64,000 nt of DNA from Deltaproteobacteria bacterium RIFCSPHIGHO2_02_FULL_40_28 (GCA_001798135.1 MGRJ01000015.1:1-64000), one strand, 5' to 3'. Shown: positions 44,402 to 53,156, numbered from the stretch's first letter. The notes: generated by a model not told the origin, from the sequence alone. Program-made: numbers and translations.

Positions 44402-45220
44402 TCGAAGTTTGTTTGGTTGGGTTGTAAGCGTTTTTTTAAATCTTTCTCGTGATCTAATTTCGAGTGAAAGAGGCATGTTGTCGTTTAAGGCGTGTTTAAT
44501 AATGTGATAAACGCTTTTTTTAATGAGAAACTCCGAATGAGTAACCCCGTCCATTTCTACATTTTTTACATTAGATGCTTCTTCTAAGACAGCAACAGGA
44601 TAGGGACAAACTCTGTCTGCTTTGGAATAAATAGAATACAATTTTACTTTAGCTGGAAATGGTCCTAGTTTGAGCCTGCGAATAAAAGGAGACATGGGAG
44701 TCATTTGGCGTACGCTCTTTAAAAGAAGAGCAATGGGAGTAAAGGCAGCCAAGAGGGCCCAAGGACTTCCATTATGAGGTGTTCCCATTGTAATGAGAAG
44801 TTTTACTCTTTGATCCCCACCTAATCTTTTAATATAATAACGACCAATAAGCCCTCCCTTAGAATGAGAAATAATAGAAAGCTTTCCGCGAAATTGATAT
44901 TTTTTGTAAAGCCTTTCAATTTTTTGGTCAACATGTGAAGCTAGGCTTTCAATGGCTTCTGTATTAAACGTATCAAAAAGTCCCCCCAAGTTAATGCTAA
45001 AAACAGTGTAGCCATCATTGTAGAGTCTTTTTTCTAGAATAGAGAAGGTTCGACGGGTAGCCCCGAATCCGTAGAGTAATAGAACAGGATTTTTACTGCG
45101 GAAAAGTTTGGATTTTTTTTCGACCTGATTGCCTCTTAAGGTGAGGGCAACAATAGTTCCCCAATTCTTGGTTCGACGAGTCAAACGTCTTAAAACCCTC
45201 TTAATTGTTGGCAGTGGCAT
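44381..45220 (-). CDS. Alpha/beta-hydrolase, lipase/PGAP1-like
   Basis: The 279-residue hydrolase has an oxyanion-side LLLYGFGATRRTF, a nucleophile elbow SHSKGG (Ser), then TMGTPHNGSPW, Asp in YSKADRVCPYP and His in DGVTHSEF, forming a complete Ser-Asp-His triad. This pattern resembles triacylglycerol lipases and PGAP1-like acylhydrolases. No signal peptide is clear; the N-terminus is strongly basic. The substrate is unknown. The 3' end overlaps hemC on the other strand. Confidence 0.8.
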   Translation of the reverse strand: MPLPTIKRVLRRLTRRTKNWGTIVALTLRGNQVEKKSKLFRSKNPVLLLYGFGATRRTFSILEKRLYNDGYTVFSINLGGLFDTFNTEAIESLASHVDQKIERLYKKYQFRGKLSIISHSKGGLIGRYYIKRLGGDQRVKLLITMGTPHNGSPWALLAAFTPIALLLKSVRQMTPMSPFIRRLKLGPFPAKVKLYSIYSKADRVCPYPVAVLEEASNVKNVEMDGVTHSEFLIKKSVYHIIKHALNDNMPLSLEIRSRERFKKTLTTQPNKLRLITGTK

Positions 45221-45225
45221 AATTT

Positions 45226-45465
45226 TTAGTAAGAGTCGTTTGTTTCGACTGATTCGCTTGAATTTTCTTTGTGTTTTTCTGGGGTTTCTTGGATTTCTGG
45301 AATGGGATTTTCAAGCAATAAGGTTAAATCTACTGCCTGTGCATTTTCGGTAGAATCAGGAAGATCACTCACAAATTTTTGGAAATCTTCTTTTTTAATA
45401 AGCCCCAAATTGATGGACCGTTGATAGATTCTTTTGTCAAAAAGTTTTGTGTCTTTGTTTTTCAT
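45226..45465 (-). CDS. Small hypothetical protein
   Basis: I do not recognise this protein of about 79 residues. It starts with a basic segment (KNKDTKLFDKRIYQRSINLG), has a short amphipathic part (KKEDFQKFVSDLPDSTENAQ) and ends in an acidic tail. The ATG at 45465 leaves a 22-nt gap after the diadenylate cyclase gene; a TTG at 45507 would add 14 residues. Its place between cyclase and lipase in one direction suggests cotranscription with the cyclase. Confidence 0.5.
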   Translation of the reverse strand: MKNKDTKLFDKRIYQRSINLGLIKKEDFQKFVSDLPDSTENAQAVDLTLLLENPIPEIQETPEKHKENSSESVETNDSY

Positions 45466-45487
45466 AAAATTTGGTTTGGATTCGGAA

Positions 45488-46456
45488 TTATCGGGAAGGT
45501 TTCTCAATACTCATGATCACCTTGCCATTGCGGAAAATCCGCACATCGCCTGTGGATTCAGAAATAACAATAGCAATAGCACTTGTCAATGCCGTAATAC
45601 CCGCAGCTGCAATGTGTCTTGCCCCTAAGCCACGTGGAATTTCAGACTCATCTGTTGCAGCTCCTAGGTAGCGTCCTGCAGAAATAAGTTCCCCATCACC
45701 TGAAATAACAAAAGCTCCATCAAGAGCCGAAAATTCAAAGAGGGTATCTTTTAAGGTAGGATTTAAAAGATTGCGTTCTTCTTCACTATATCCCTTAAAA
45801 GGATTAATGATCATTTGTTTAGACAGTTGCATCACACGTTCTTCGTCACCTAAAACAAAAATGGTACCTACTGGTTTGCCTTCGCGTCCTTTATTAGAAA
45901 GTTCGATGGCTAAATTTAAGGTGTGTTCAAATACAGCAGGTTTTACTGTTTCAGGAATATCGGCAAAATCAGTTCCTGTTAAAATTTCTGATTCTTTGTC
46001 GATTTCAAAAGCAAGGACAATATCAAGAAGCCCCTGTTCACTTTTGCCACCTAAAAAAACAATGGTATCGGTAGGATTTACTAATTTAGCTGAAATAGCC
46101 AGGATAACAGAAATTTTAATCATGCCCATACGCCCCAGCTTAAGAGAGGGGAGGGTTAACACACCCTTGGGAGTAACCTTTCCTGTCCAAACCATGTCTT
46201 CCTTTTTAGTTACTAAAATCAGGTTTAAATCTTTAGGAAGATTTTCAGGGATAAGACTATCGTCTACGGCATCGCAATACACCAAAAGATTTTTTGCTTT
46301 AATACCACGTGCTGCATTAAGTGCAGCTTTGATGAGGGCTCTGTTTTGTACTTTAGCTGCACGAGCTAAATCCCAAGTTGGTTTTTTCTTTTGTTTTTTA
46401 GTTTCTTGTTTGGGCTCGCTGCTTATTAATTCTTTATCGCTTGTGAGAAGTTTCAT
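45488..46456 (-). CDS. Diadenylate cyclase, DacZ-like (c-di-AMP synthase)
   Basis: Residues about 235-315 (322 total) form a DisA_N/DAC domain: LDGAFVIS (D246-G247-A248), LISAGRYLGA, GLGARHIAAAG (R280-H281) and VISESTGDVRIF. This domain makes cyclic di-AMP from two ATP. The N-terminal 200 residues form an alpha/beta domain (LLVYCDAVDD, TIVFLGGK), an architecture like archaeal DacZ rather than membrane CdaA or DNA-binding DisA. The usual RHR motif reads RHI here. The PgpH-type phosphodiesterase at 23.4 kb would degrade the product. It is divergent from dsbD. Confidence 0.85.
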   Translation of the reverse strand: MKLLTSDKELISSEPKQETKKQKKKPTWDLARAAKVQNRALIKAALNAARGIKAKNLLVYCDAVDDSLIPENLPKDLNLILVTKKEDMVWTGKVTPKGVLTLPSLKLGRMGMIKISVILAISAKLVNPTDTIVFLGGKSEQGLLDIVLAFEIDKESEILTGTDFADIPETVKPAVFEHTLNLAIELSNKGREGKPVGTIFVLGDEERVMQLSKQMIINPFKGYSEEERNLLNPTLKDTLFEFSALDGAFVISGDGELISAGRYLGAATDESEIPRGLGARHIAAAGITALTSAIAIVISESTGDVRIFRNGKVIMSIEKPSR

Positions 46457-46520
46457 CGTTTTTCCTTTAAAAGATATATTATAACAAAAACAGCTAGAAA
46501 TTCCAAGACTTATATGCTTT

Positions 46521-46526
46521 TATAAT
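46521..46526 (+). promoter_or_regulatory. dsbD -10 box next to the start codon
   Basis: A perfect TATAAT (46521-46526) ends only 4 nt before the ATG at 46531, with no Shine-Dalgarno. The -35 is not recognisable. On the other strand TATAAT (within 46476-46484) serves the cyclase gene, which does have AAAGGAAAAACG ahead of its ATG. Confidence 0.5.
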
Positions 46527-46530
46527 AAAG

Positions 46531-48102
46531 ATGAATCAAAAAAGTTTAACCCTTTTTTTAGGACTCACCTTGGGTCTTTTTTTTATCGGAGAGGCCCGTG
46601 CTTTAGAATACGGAGGAGTGCCTGAAAATCCCTTTCATCTGATTTTAGATGACTCAGCAAGAGAGGCCAGTCCTCAATTTGAGGTGGTGGCCTTGATTCA
46701 AATCCCGGAGCATTTTTATCTTTATCAAGAAGAAACTAAAATTGTTTTTGAAGATCATGATCATTTTGAAATTGTGGAAGTGATCAAACCCAAGCCTGTG
46801 ATGAAGGATGATCCTTTTTTTCAAAGAATAGTACCCGTGTATTATCATGAAGTGCTTTTGAAGCTCATTGTGAAACCTAAAGCAATAAAATTTCCTGAAC
46901 AATTTAAGGGGGAAATTTTTTACCAAGGATGCTCGGATAAACTTTGTTATCGTCCAATAAAGGTTCCTTTTTCTATTCCCCTGCTCATTCATTCTGATTC
47001 TACCTTGGCTCCCACCACTTTAACTTGGAATGAAAAAATTGATTCGCCTCATTATGAAAGTCTTTTAAAAGAAGGAATTGGTATTGCTATTCTCATTAGT
47101 TTTTTAGGAGGTTTACTTACAACCTTTACACCCTGTGTTTGGCCTTTAATTCCCATTATTCTGGGTGTGATTGGAATTAAAAATCATCATGGCATTTGGA
47201 ATAATCTCAAATTATCTCTCATTTTAACCAGTGGGATGGCCATGATGTTTTCTGTTTTAGGAATGATGGCTGCTCTTTTAGGCAAGGGCTTGGGATTTAT
47301 ATTTCAAAATCTTATTTTCCTTGTTTTTTTGGAATTAGTTTTAGTGGCCATGGCTGTTTCTTTAATGGGCCTATTTGAATTTAATATTCCTGCATCGATA
47401 CAAAATAAATTAGCTAAAATTACTGGACGTGGACTCATTGGAGTTTTTTTAGTGGGAGCTAGTCTTGGGATTATGGCTGCACCCTGTGTAGGTCCTATTG
47501 TGGGTCCTTTGTTGGTTTATGTGGCAACAACGGGAGATGTGGTGCGTGGTTTTATTCTCCTTGTAAGCTATGCTTTGGGTTTAGGATTTCTTTTTTTAGT
47601 TTTAGGTTCTTCTTATGGCTACTTACACATTCGACTTAAATCAGGACCTTGGATGGTCTATGTTAAAAAGGCCATTGGGGTTCTCATGTTGATTGTGGCT
47701 ATTTATTATGGAAATACTCTTTTAAAACAATTTCAACCCCCGCCTTCTTCCAACTCAATTTGGATGACTTCAATTAATGAGGCTCTTGAATCTGCAAAAA
47801 AACAAGGAAAGCCTCTCTTGATTGATTTTTATGCCGAGTGGTGTATCCCTTGTTTAGAGTTAGAGCACCAAGTTTGGAAGTCTTCAGTGATCATGAATGA
47901 ACTTTCTCAGAAATGGGTTTCACTCAAAATTGATTGTACAAAAAATAATCTCCAGTGTCAGGAGGCAACTCAAAAATATAAAGTCATTGGCTGGCCCTCT
48001 GTTATTTTTTTGGATGAGCATCAAAATGAGGTAGATCGATTGGTAGGCCTGGTAGTAACCAAAGAAAAAATGCTTGAACGCTTAAGGAAAATTAAATTGT
48101 AA
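46531..48102 (+). CDS. dsbD: Thiol:disulfide interchange protein DsbD
   Basis: The 523-residue protein has a signal peptide (about 1-24), an N-terminal periplasmic DsbD-alpha domain with the Cys pair in YQGCSDKLCYRP, a membrane domain of about eight helices with Cys in FTPCVWP and AAPCVGP, and a C-terminal thioredoxin domain with WCIPC (C438/C441). It carries electrons from cytoplasmic thioredoxin to the periplasm. That supports cytochrome c maturation and disulfide isomerisation, and fits with the ccm genes 2.6 kb downstream. It overlaps the sensor kinase gene by 1 nt. Confidence 0.93.
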   Translation: MNQKSLTLFLGLTLGLFFIGEARALEYGGVPENPFHLILDDSAREASPQFEVVALIQIPEHFYLYQEETKIVFEDHDHFEIVEVIKPKPVMKDDPFFQRIVPVYYHEVLLKLIVKPKAIKFPEQFKGEIFYQGCSDKLCYRPIKVPFSIPLLIHSDSTLAPTTLTWNEKIDSPHYESLLKEGIGIAILISFLGGLLTTFTPCVWPLIPIILGVIGIKNHHGIWNNLKLSLILTSGMAMMFSVLGMMAALLGKGLGFIFQNLIFLVFLELVLVAMAVSLMGLFEFNIPASIQNKLAKITGRGLIGVFLVGASLGIMAAPCVGPIVGPLLVYVATTGDVVRGFILLVSYALGLGFLFLVLGSSYGYLHIRLKSGPWMVYVKKAIGVLMLIVAIYYGNTLLKQFQPPPSSNSIWMTSINEALESAKKQGKPLLIDFYAEWCIPCLELEHQVWKSSVIMNELSQKWVSLKIDCTKNNLQCQEATQKYKVIGWPSVIFLDEHQNEVDRLVGLVVTKEKMLERLRKIKL

Positions 48103-50087
48103 TGAGTCAAACATCTATAAAAAAAGCCGGTTTAGAAGTGAAGCTTGGTGCTTTAAGACAAGCTCTTTTGCAAGAGATGAAACTTCCAGATTTTCGTGGA
48201 CGTCATCTCTTTATTGCTAAATTGAGGCTCATTATTTTTATTCTTTGTTGGATGATGTTTATCGTTTTTTTTCCAAAAATATGGGTTTTATCTCCCTATG
48301 TTCCTTTGATTTTTAATGTAGGGTTTTTCATTACCTCCCTTTGTTATTTAAATATTATTCGTGAAAAATACGTTATTTTCATGGGCATCTTGGAAGTTTT
48401 AGCTGATGTGATCAGTCAAACTTCTATTCTCTATCTCTTGGGGCCAGATACAGCTGTAGCCTTTGTGTTTTATGGTTTGTACGTTATTGGAGCCGGGAGT
48501 TTTTTTGGATATCTGGTTTCACTTTTGTCTGCAACAGCAGCCCTGGTTTCTTATTGTGGTCTTTTGTTTTTAATGAATACAGGAATTGTTGCTCCTTTTA
48601 ATTATCCAACCGTAGCTTCTTATCTTTTTCGCATCGAAGGTTTTGGTTATATTTTTAATCTTATTTTTCTTCCCATAGCGCTTGGTGTTGTTGTTTATGC
48701 CTCTAAGATTGCTTATTACTTTTCTAAAATCAAAGAAAGAGCACTCGAAACAAGAAATGTGCAGCTTTTAGCTCTTAATCGTATCGGATCTACTATTCGT
48801 CGTGCTTTAAATCTTCAATCAGTTATCGATCAGGTTTTAAAGGGTGTGATTCAAGGTTTAGGATTTGATGTTTGTTTTTTGGCTCTTCTTTCCAAAGAAG
48901 AAAAGGTAATTCATTTTTATGTTCCTCAAGCAAATGCCCTGACCGAACGAATAGAAGAAATCTGGGGAAGAAAACTTTCTGATCTCCATTTACCTCTTAA
49001 ATCAACAAATAACTCGGCTTATCAATCCATTCTTAAAAATCGAGTGATTATTCGTAATGAGATGGTTGAGCTTACGATTGGTTTAGTGCCTCCCATTGAT
49101 CAAGAAAGAACAAAAAAGGTACAAAAAGAAATTGGTTTTAAAAAATTTGTAGTTACTCCTCTTGTTGCCGAGCGAAAGGTTGTGGGAGCTTTAATTGGAG
49201 CAAGTAGGAAGGCCTATGTAGAAGAAAGTGTTATTGATACTCTTGATAATTTTGCCAATCAGGCGGCTCTTGCTTTGGAATCAGCTCAACTTTTTGAAGA
49301 ATTACAGCAAAAAAACAAGCAATTGGAAGAAGCAAATAAAATTAAATCTGATTTTTTGGCCATTATGAGTCATGAATTAAGAACCCCACTAACAGCTATT
49401 ATTGGGTATTCTGAAATTTTATTGGATAATGTTTTAGGGGAGTTAAGGATAGAACAAAAAGACTCGCTCAGTGAGGTTTTAAAGAATGCTGAAAACCTGC
49501 TTCAACTCATTAATAGTATCCTTGATTTAGCCAAAGTAGAAGCGGGAAAAATGGAGTTAAACCTGGAATCTTTTCCTATTGGAGAGGTTATTACCGAAGT
49601 TTATCAGACAGTAACACCCTTAGTTGGCAGAAAAAAACAGGAACTTTCTATTGTGATCCCAGAAGGTTTGCCATCACTTGAAGCTGATCCACGTAAACTA
49701 AGACAAATCTTGCTAAATCTTGTAGGAAATGCCATTAAGTTTACACCCGATCGCGGTAAGATTGAGGTTAAAGTAGATTATTCGAAAGATTCTACTTTTT
49801 GGTTGGAAGAGTTTTCCTACAAGCCCGAAGCTTATGAGAATCGGGGGCTTTTTAAAATTACGGTTGCAGATAATGGTATTGGTATCAAGGAGGAGCATTT
49901 AAGCAGCATATTTGATATTTTCCAACAGGTTGATTCCACCTTTACCCGTAGATATCAAGGAACAGGGTTAGGTTTGGCACTCACGAAACAATTGGTCGAG
50001 CTTCATCAAGGAGTGATTGCTGTTGAAAGTAAGGTAGGGCAGGGTTCACTCTTTAAATTTCTTCTTCCATCTAGGCCGACCTCTTAA
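48102..50087 (+). CDS. Membrane sensor histidine kinase with GAF domain
   Basis: The 661-residue kinase has about six membrane helices (residues about 40-215), a GAF domain (about 230-395), a short coiled coil, HisKA with the phospho-acceptor H424 in MSHELRTPLTAIIGY, and HATPase_c (about 530-655) with NLVGNAIKFTP, DNGIGI and GTGLGLAL. No response regulator is adjacent; it may pair with the receiver protein at 28.9-29.8 kb or with one outside the window. The start overlaps the dsbD stop, so the two are coupled; a redox signal is conceivable but only inferred. Confidence 0.92.
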   Translation: MSQTSIKKAGLEVKLGALRQALLQEMKLPDFRGRHLFIAKLRLIIFILCWMMFIVFFPKIWVLSPYVPLIFNVGFFITSLCYLNIIREKYVIFMGILEVLADVISQTSILYLLGPDTAVAFVFYGLYVIGAGSFFGYLVSLLSATAALVSYCGLLFLMNTGIVAPFNYPTVASYLFRIEGFGYIFNLIFLPIALGVVVYASKIAYYFSKIKERALETRNVQLLALNRIGSTIRRALNLQSVIDQVLKGVIQGLGFDVCFLALLSKEEKVIHFYVPQANALTERIEEIWGRKLSDLHLPLKSTNNSAYQSILKNRVIIRNEMVELTIGLVPPIDQERTKKVQKEIGFKKFVVTPLVAERKVVGALIGASRKAYVEESVIDTLDNFANQAALALESAQLFEELQQKNKQLEEANKIKSDFLAIMSHELRTPLTAIIGYSEILLDNVLGELRIEQKDSLSEVLKNAENLLQLINSILDLAKVEAGKMELNLESFPIGEVITEVYQTVTPLVGRKKQELSIVIPEGLPSLEADPRKLRQILLNLVGNAIKFTPDRGKIEVKVDYSKDSTFWLEEFSYKPEAYENRGLFKITVADNGIGIKEEHLSSIFDIFQQVDSTFTRRYQGTGLGLALTKQLVELHQGVIAVESKVGQGSLFKFLLPSRPTS

Positions 50088-50123
50088 ATTTTACCCCAAG
50101 GCATTAAGAAAGGGTTTCCAGAA

Positions 50124-50603
50124 ATGATAGAACGTTTCCCATTTACCCCAGAGGGGATTGAAAAAGTTAAAAAAGAGCTTAGTTTTTTAAAAGCAATTGA
50201 CAGGCCGAGAATTGTTGACGAATTAGAAACTGCCAGGGCTCATGGAGATTTAAGTGAAAATGCTGAGTATCATGCTGCTAAGGAGAAACTTGGGCATGTG
50301 ATGGGTCGTATTGAATATTTAGAGAATGTGGTTTCCAAAGCTGAAATTATTGATCCTAAATCAATGAAGGGAAGTGCCAAGGTTATGTTTGGAGCTATTG
50401 TAAAGCTTCTCGATTTAGATGACGATTCCCAGGTTACTTACCAAATTGTAGGTGAATTAGAGTCAGATGTAGGAAAAGGAAAAGTCTCAGTTAAATCTCC
50501 CATTGCAAGGTCATTGATAGGAAAGTTTAAAGAAGATACTGTGATTGTTAAGGCTCCCAAGGGTAAAAAAGAGTACGAAATCATCGAAGTGATCTATGAG
50601 TAA
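50124..50603 (+). CDS. greA: Transcription elongation factor GreA
   Basis: The 159-residue protein has the N-terminal coiled coil (LETARAHGDLSENAEYHAAKEK, with the acidic tip) and the C-terminal FKBP-like domain (SPIARSLIGKFKED). GreA restarts backtracked RNA polymerase by stimulating transcript cleavage. The length is standard. It sits 36 nt after the kinase gene; a hairpin region follows. Confidence 0.95.
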   Translation: MIERFPFTPEGIEKVKKELSFLKAIDRPRIVDELETARAHGDLSENAEYHAAKEKLGHVMGRIEYLENVVSKAEIIDPKSMKGSAKVMFGAIVKLLDLDDDSQVTYQIVGELESDVGKGKVSVKSPIARSLIGKFKEDTVIVKAPKGKKEYEIIEVIYE

Positions 50604-50612
50604 AAAAAAAGA

Positions 50613-50642
50613 CCTTCCGCCCGCCTATGGCGGGCTAGAAGG
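50613..50642. terminator. GC-rich hairpin with T-tract on the minus strand
   Basis: CCTTCCGCCCGCC-TAT-GGCGGGCTAGAAGG forms a strong stem with a one-base bulge. The run of nine A at 50602-50610 reads as a U-tract only on the minus strand. Genes on both sides are on the plus strand, so as a terminator it would stop antisense transcription. The stem GCCCGCC/GGCGGGC also resembles the dispersed palindromes. Confidence 0.5.
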
Positions 50643-50650
50643 CCTAAAAA

Positions 50651-50687
50651 GGGGGTCAGTCAGCTCTTTCGAGCTCACCCTTATTTT
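50651..50687 (+). terminator. Possible greA terminator
   Basis: AGCTC-TTTC-GAGCT with an outer GGG/CCC pair is followed by TTATTTT. The stem is short and interrupted, so the prediction is weak, but the place between greA and ccmE and the U-rich tail fit a factor-independent terminator. Confidence 0.4.
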
Positions 50688-50734
50688 CGGCAAATAATTT
50701 AAGAGGTTGCGTGGTTTTTTAACAGAAAAACTAT

Positions 50735-51127
50735 ATGAGAAAAAAAATTTTACAACTTGTTGGAATTCTTGGTTTATTTTTTATTATTATTTGGCTTGTT
50801 TCAGGCATTTTTAAAGATTCTCTTCAATACTATGTGACGGTTAGTGAACTTTATGGAGGTAAGGAAAAATATCAAAAAAAGGTTATTAAAGTTGCAGGCA
50901 AGGCTTCTCATATCCAAAAAACAGAAACCCCATTTGGGCTTGTTTATTCTTTTGATGTGACTGAAAGTAAACACGTACTCAAAGTTTCTTATGATGGTTT
51001 AGCTCCCGATACTTTTCGGGAAGGTTCTGATGTGGTGGTTACTGGATTGTGGGAAGGAGACGATATTTTTAAGGCCAGAGAAATACTCGCCAAATGTGCT
51101 TCGAAGTATGAAGCTAAAATTCAATAG
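50735..51127 (+). CDS. ccmE: Cytochrome c maturation protein CcmE, CXXXY type
   Basis: The 130-residue heme chaperone has one N-terminal membrane helix (about 6-25) and an OB-fold domain (YYVTVSEL, VAGKASHIQK, VSYDGLAPDTFREGSDVVVTG). The usual heme-binding His of the HxxxY motif is replaced: C121-A-S-K-Y125. A CXXXY-type CcmE is known from archaea and sulfate-reducing Deltaproteobacteria and binds heme through the Cys. The gene leads ccmE-A-B-C-D. CcmF, CcmG and CcmH are not in the window. Confidence 0.93.
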   Translation: MRKKILQLVGILGLFFIIIWLVSGIFKDSLQYYVTVSELYGGKEKYQKKVIKVAGKASHIQKTETPFGLVYSFDVTESKHVLKVSYDGLAPDTFREGSDVVVTGLWEGDDIFKAREILAKCASKYEAKIQ

Positions 51128-51739
51128 ATGATGAATGCATGGAAATTGAAAATTTTATCTCTTTCTTTTCAATACGATTCTCATCATATTTTTTCAAATC
51201 TTTCTTGGGAAATCTTGAATGGGTCTTTATTAGTTTTAAAAGGAAGTAATGGGATAGGAAAATCAACCCTTTTAAAGCTGATTGCTGGGCTTTTAAAACC
51301 TAGTGATGGTTTTGTTTCTTTTGATTCCTATCAGCCTAAACTTGCTTATTATTCTGGTCTGCCGGGTCTTTACCTGGACCTAACAGCTTTGGACAATCTT
51401 AATTATTTTAGTTCTCTTGAAAACAAAGCCCCGGAGTATTTAAAACAAATAATAACGGATTTTAATCTGGGTGCTTTTTTTGAACGCCCTATTCGTCATC
51501 TTTCCCAAGGTGAGAAGGCCAGATGTGCTTTGGCTTCCTTGTTTCTTTCTGATGCTGATTTTTTTATTTTAGACGAACCCTTAAATACCCTCGATGTTTC
51601 CTTTAGAAAAAAATTTATAGGTTACTTGCAAGAACAAGTAAGCCAACAAAAAACAATTTTAATGACCACACATTCTCTTGAAGGTTTGGATGGGATTTCT
51701 TGCTTTCAATTGACCAACAGTGGAATTACAAAATGTTAA
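51128..51739 (+). CDS. ccmA: Heme exporter ATP-binding protein CcmA
   Basis: The 203-residue ABC ATPase has Walker A GSNGIGKSTLLKLIAG, signature LSQGEKAR and Walker B FFILDEPLNTLD, then the H-loop MTTHS. CcmAB with CcmC releases holo-CcmE using ATP. The start ATG follows the ccmE stop directly. Its end overlaps ccmB by 7 nt. Confidence 0.93.
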   Translation: MMNAWKLKILSLSFQYDSHHIFSNLSWEILNGSLLVLKGSNGIGKSTLLKLIAGLLKPSDGFVSFDSYQPKLAYYSGLPGLYLDLTALDNLNYFSSLENKAPEYLKQIITDFNLGAFFERPIRHLSQGEKARCALASLFLSDADFFILDEPLNTLDVSFRKKFIGYLQEQVSQQKTILMTTHSLEGLDGISCFQLTNSGITKC

Positions 51740-52395
51740 CCCTTAAAATTTTTAAAAATGAGCTTAATCTTTTTTTAAAAAATACATCTGCCTTTTTAAG
51801 TCTTTGTTTTGTGGGTTTTCTTTTGATTTTTATTGTTAATCTTTGTCTCCGCAATGTTTTTGGAAATAAAGAAGGCACTCTTTTTCCATTAACCTGGCTG
51901 GCTCTTTTTTTTGGAGGCTTAATGAGGGTGCAACGATCATTTGAGCCTGAGTCTGAAGGGGATATTTTAAATTATTTCAAAATGAGACCTCAAATGCTCA
52001 GGCCCCTTTTTATGGCTAAAAATCTCATGAATGTATTGTGTCTTCTGGTTTATGCGCTTTTTATTGAAATTTTTATTGTGGTTCTTTTTAATCTTTCTCT
52101 TTCTTTTTATTCCTACCTTTGGGTATTTTTGCTCTCTTTTGGTGGTATCGTTGGATTTTCAACCCTCGGGACTTTTTTTTCAGTATTAACTAGAGAGCAT
52201 ACGCAAAGGGACCTTTTACTTCCCTTGATTCTCTATCCCTTGCTTAGCCCTATTTTGATTGCTTCGGTTCAATCAGCAGAATTGGTAGGTGGAGACATTA
52301 TTTTTAATGGGATGTGGATTCGTTTTTTAATTTTGATTGATTTAATTTACCTGGTTGTCTGTTATGGTTTGTTTGGATCGCAACTTTTGGAGTAA
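51733..52395 (+). CDS. ccmB: Heme exporter permease CcmB
   Basis: The 220-residue membrane protein has about six helices and the N-terminal pattern LKIFKNELNLFLKN, typical of CcmB. It is the permease partner of CcmA. I chose the ATG at 51733 because it matches the family N-terminus; a TTG at 51700 would lengthen it by 11 residues inside ccmA. It is followed 3 nt later by ccmC. Confidence 0.9.
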   Translation: MLTLKIFKNELNLFLKNTSAFLSLCFVGFLLIFIVNLCLRNVFGNKEGTLFPLTWLALFFGGLMRVQRSFEPESEGDILNYFKMRPQMLRPLFMAKNLMNVLCLLVYALFIEIFIVVLFNLSLSFYSYLWVFLLSFGGIVGFSTLGTFFSVLTREHTQRDLLLPLILYPLLSPILIASVQSAELVGGDIIFNGMWIRFLILIDLIYLVVCYGLFGSQLLE

Positions 52396-52398
52396 AAC

Positions 52399-53043
52399 AT
52401 GAAAAATATTTTTCTATTGTTGTTTTATTTTTTTATTTGTTTTTGTTTTTACCTCATTTTTTTCTATGCTCCCATTGAAGCAACCCAGGGGGTGGTGCAA
52501 AAGATTTTTTATTTTCACGTAGCCTCGGCCTTTGCCATGTACCTTGGTTTTGGGCTTTCTGCTTTATTTGCCATTGGCTATCTTTTAAAACGAAACATTT
52601 CTTGGGATATTCACTCTCATACAGGGGCTGGGGTTGGGCTTGTTTTTGCCAGTATGGTTCTCTTATCTGGCCCTCTTTGGGCTAAACCCATTTGGGGCAC
52701 TTGGTGGACTTGGGATCCAAGACTCACCACCACTCTTTTGATTTGGCTTATTTTTGCATCCTCACTTTTAGTGAGAGACTTTTTTTATGATCAAGGAAAA
52801 GGGAAAGTCTTAGCAGCCCTGATTACTCTTTTTGGTCTTATTGATATGCCTCTTATTTTTTTATCGGTTAAATTATGGAGAGGTATCCATCCTTCGGTCT
52901 TAGGACAAAAAAATAGTATGCCAATTGAAATGCGAATAACACTGATTGTTTCTATTTTTGGAATTTTTTTTCTTTTTGCTTTGCTTTATTATTTTACTTA
53001 CCGAATTTACTCTTTAGAACAGCATTTAAGGGGAAAAAGATGA
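52399..53043 (+). CDS. ccmC: Heme handling protein CcmC
   Basis: The 214-residue membrane protein has six helices and the tryptophan-rich heme-binding motif WGTWWTWDPRLTTTLL between helices 3 and 4, with flanking His residues (YFHVASAFAMY, WRGIHPSVL). CcmC delivers heme to CcmE. The stop overlaps the start of a tiny downstream gene of CcmD type by 4 nt. Confidence 0.94.
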   Translation: MKNIFLLLFYFFICFCFYLIFFYAPIEATQGVVQKIFYFHVASAFAMYLGFGLSALFAIGYLLKRNISWDIHSHTGAGVGLVFASMVLLSGPLWAKPIWGTWWTWDPRLTTTLLIWLIFASSLLVRDFFYDQGKGKVLAALITLFGLIDMPLIFLSVKLWRGIHPSVLGQKNSMPIEMRITLIVSIFGIFFLFALLYYFTYRIYSLEQHLRGKR

Positions 53044-53156
53044 TGAATAACTATTTTATTTTTGCCTATCTGGTTTTTTGGTTAGTCCCAACTCTTTACC
53101 TACTAAGGATCTCAAAGAAACTAGAGAGGTTAGAGAAATCAAACCCAGAAGAATAA
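53040..53156 (+). CDS. ccmD: CcmD-like small membrane protein
   Basis: A 38-residue gene starts in the ccmC stop (ATGATGAAT, preceded by GGGGAAAAAG). The product has one helix (FIFAYLVFWLVPTLYLL) and a charged C-terminal tail (RISKKLERLEK), the pattern of CcmD, which helps release heme-loaded CcmE. Identification rests on size, topology and place directly after ccmC. It overlaps, on the other strand, the 3' end of the gene at 53056. Confidence 0.7.
   Translation: MMNNYFIFAYLVFWLVPTLYLLRISKKLERLEKSNPEE

Noticed and set aside
45771-46484. Long plus-strand open frame (237 codons)
   Set aside because: It is the shadow of the diadenylate cyclase gene; the minus-strand frame shows clear DAC motifs and this one shows none.
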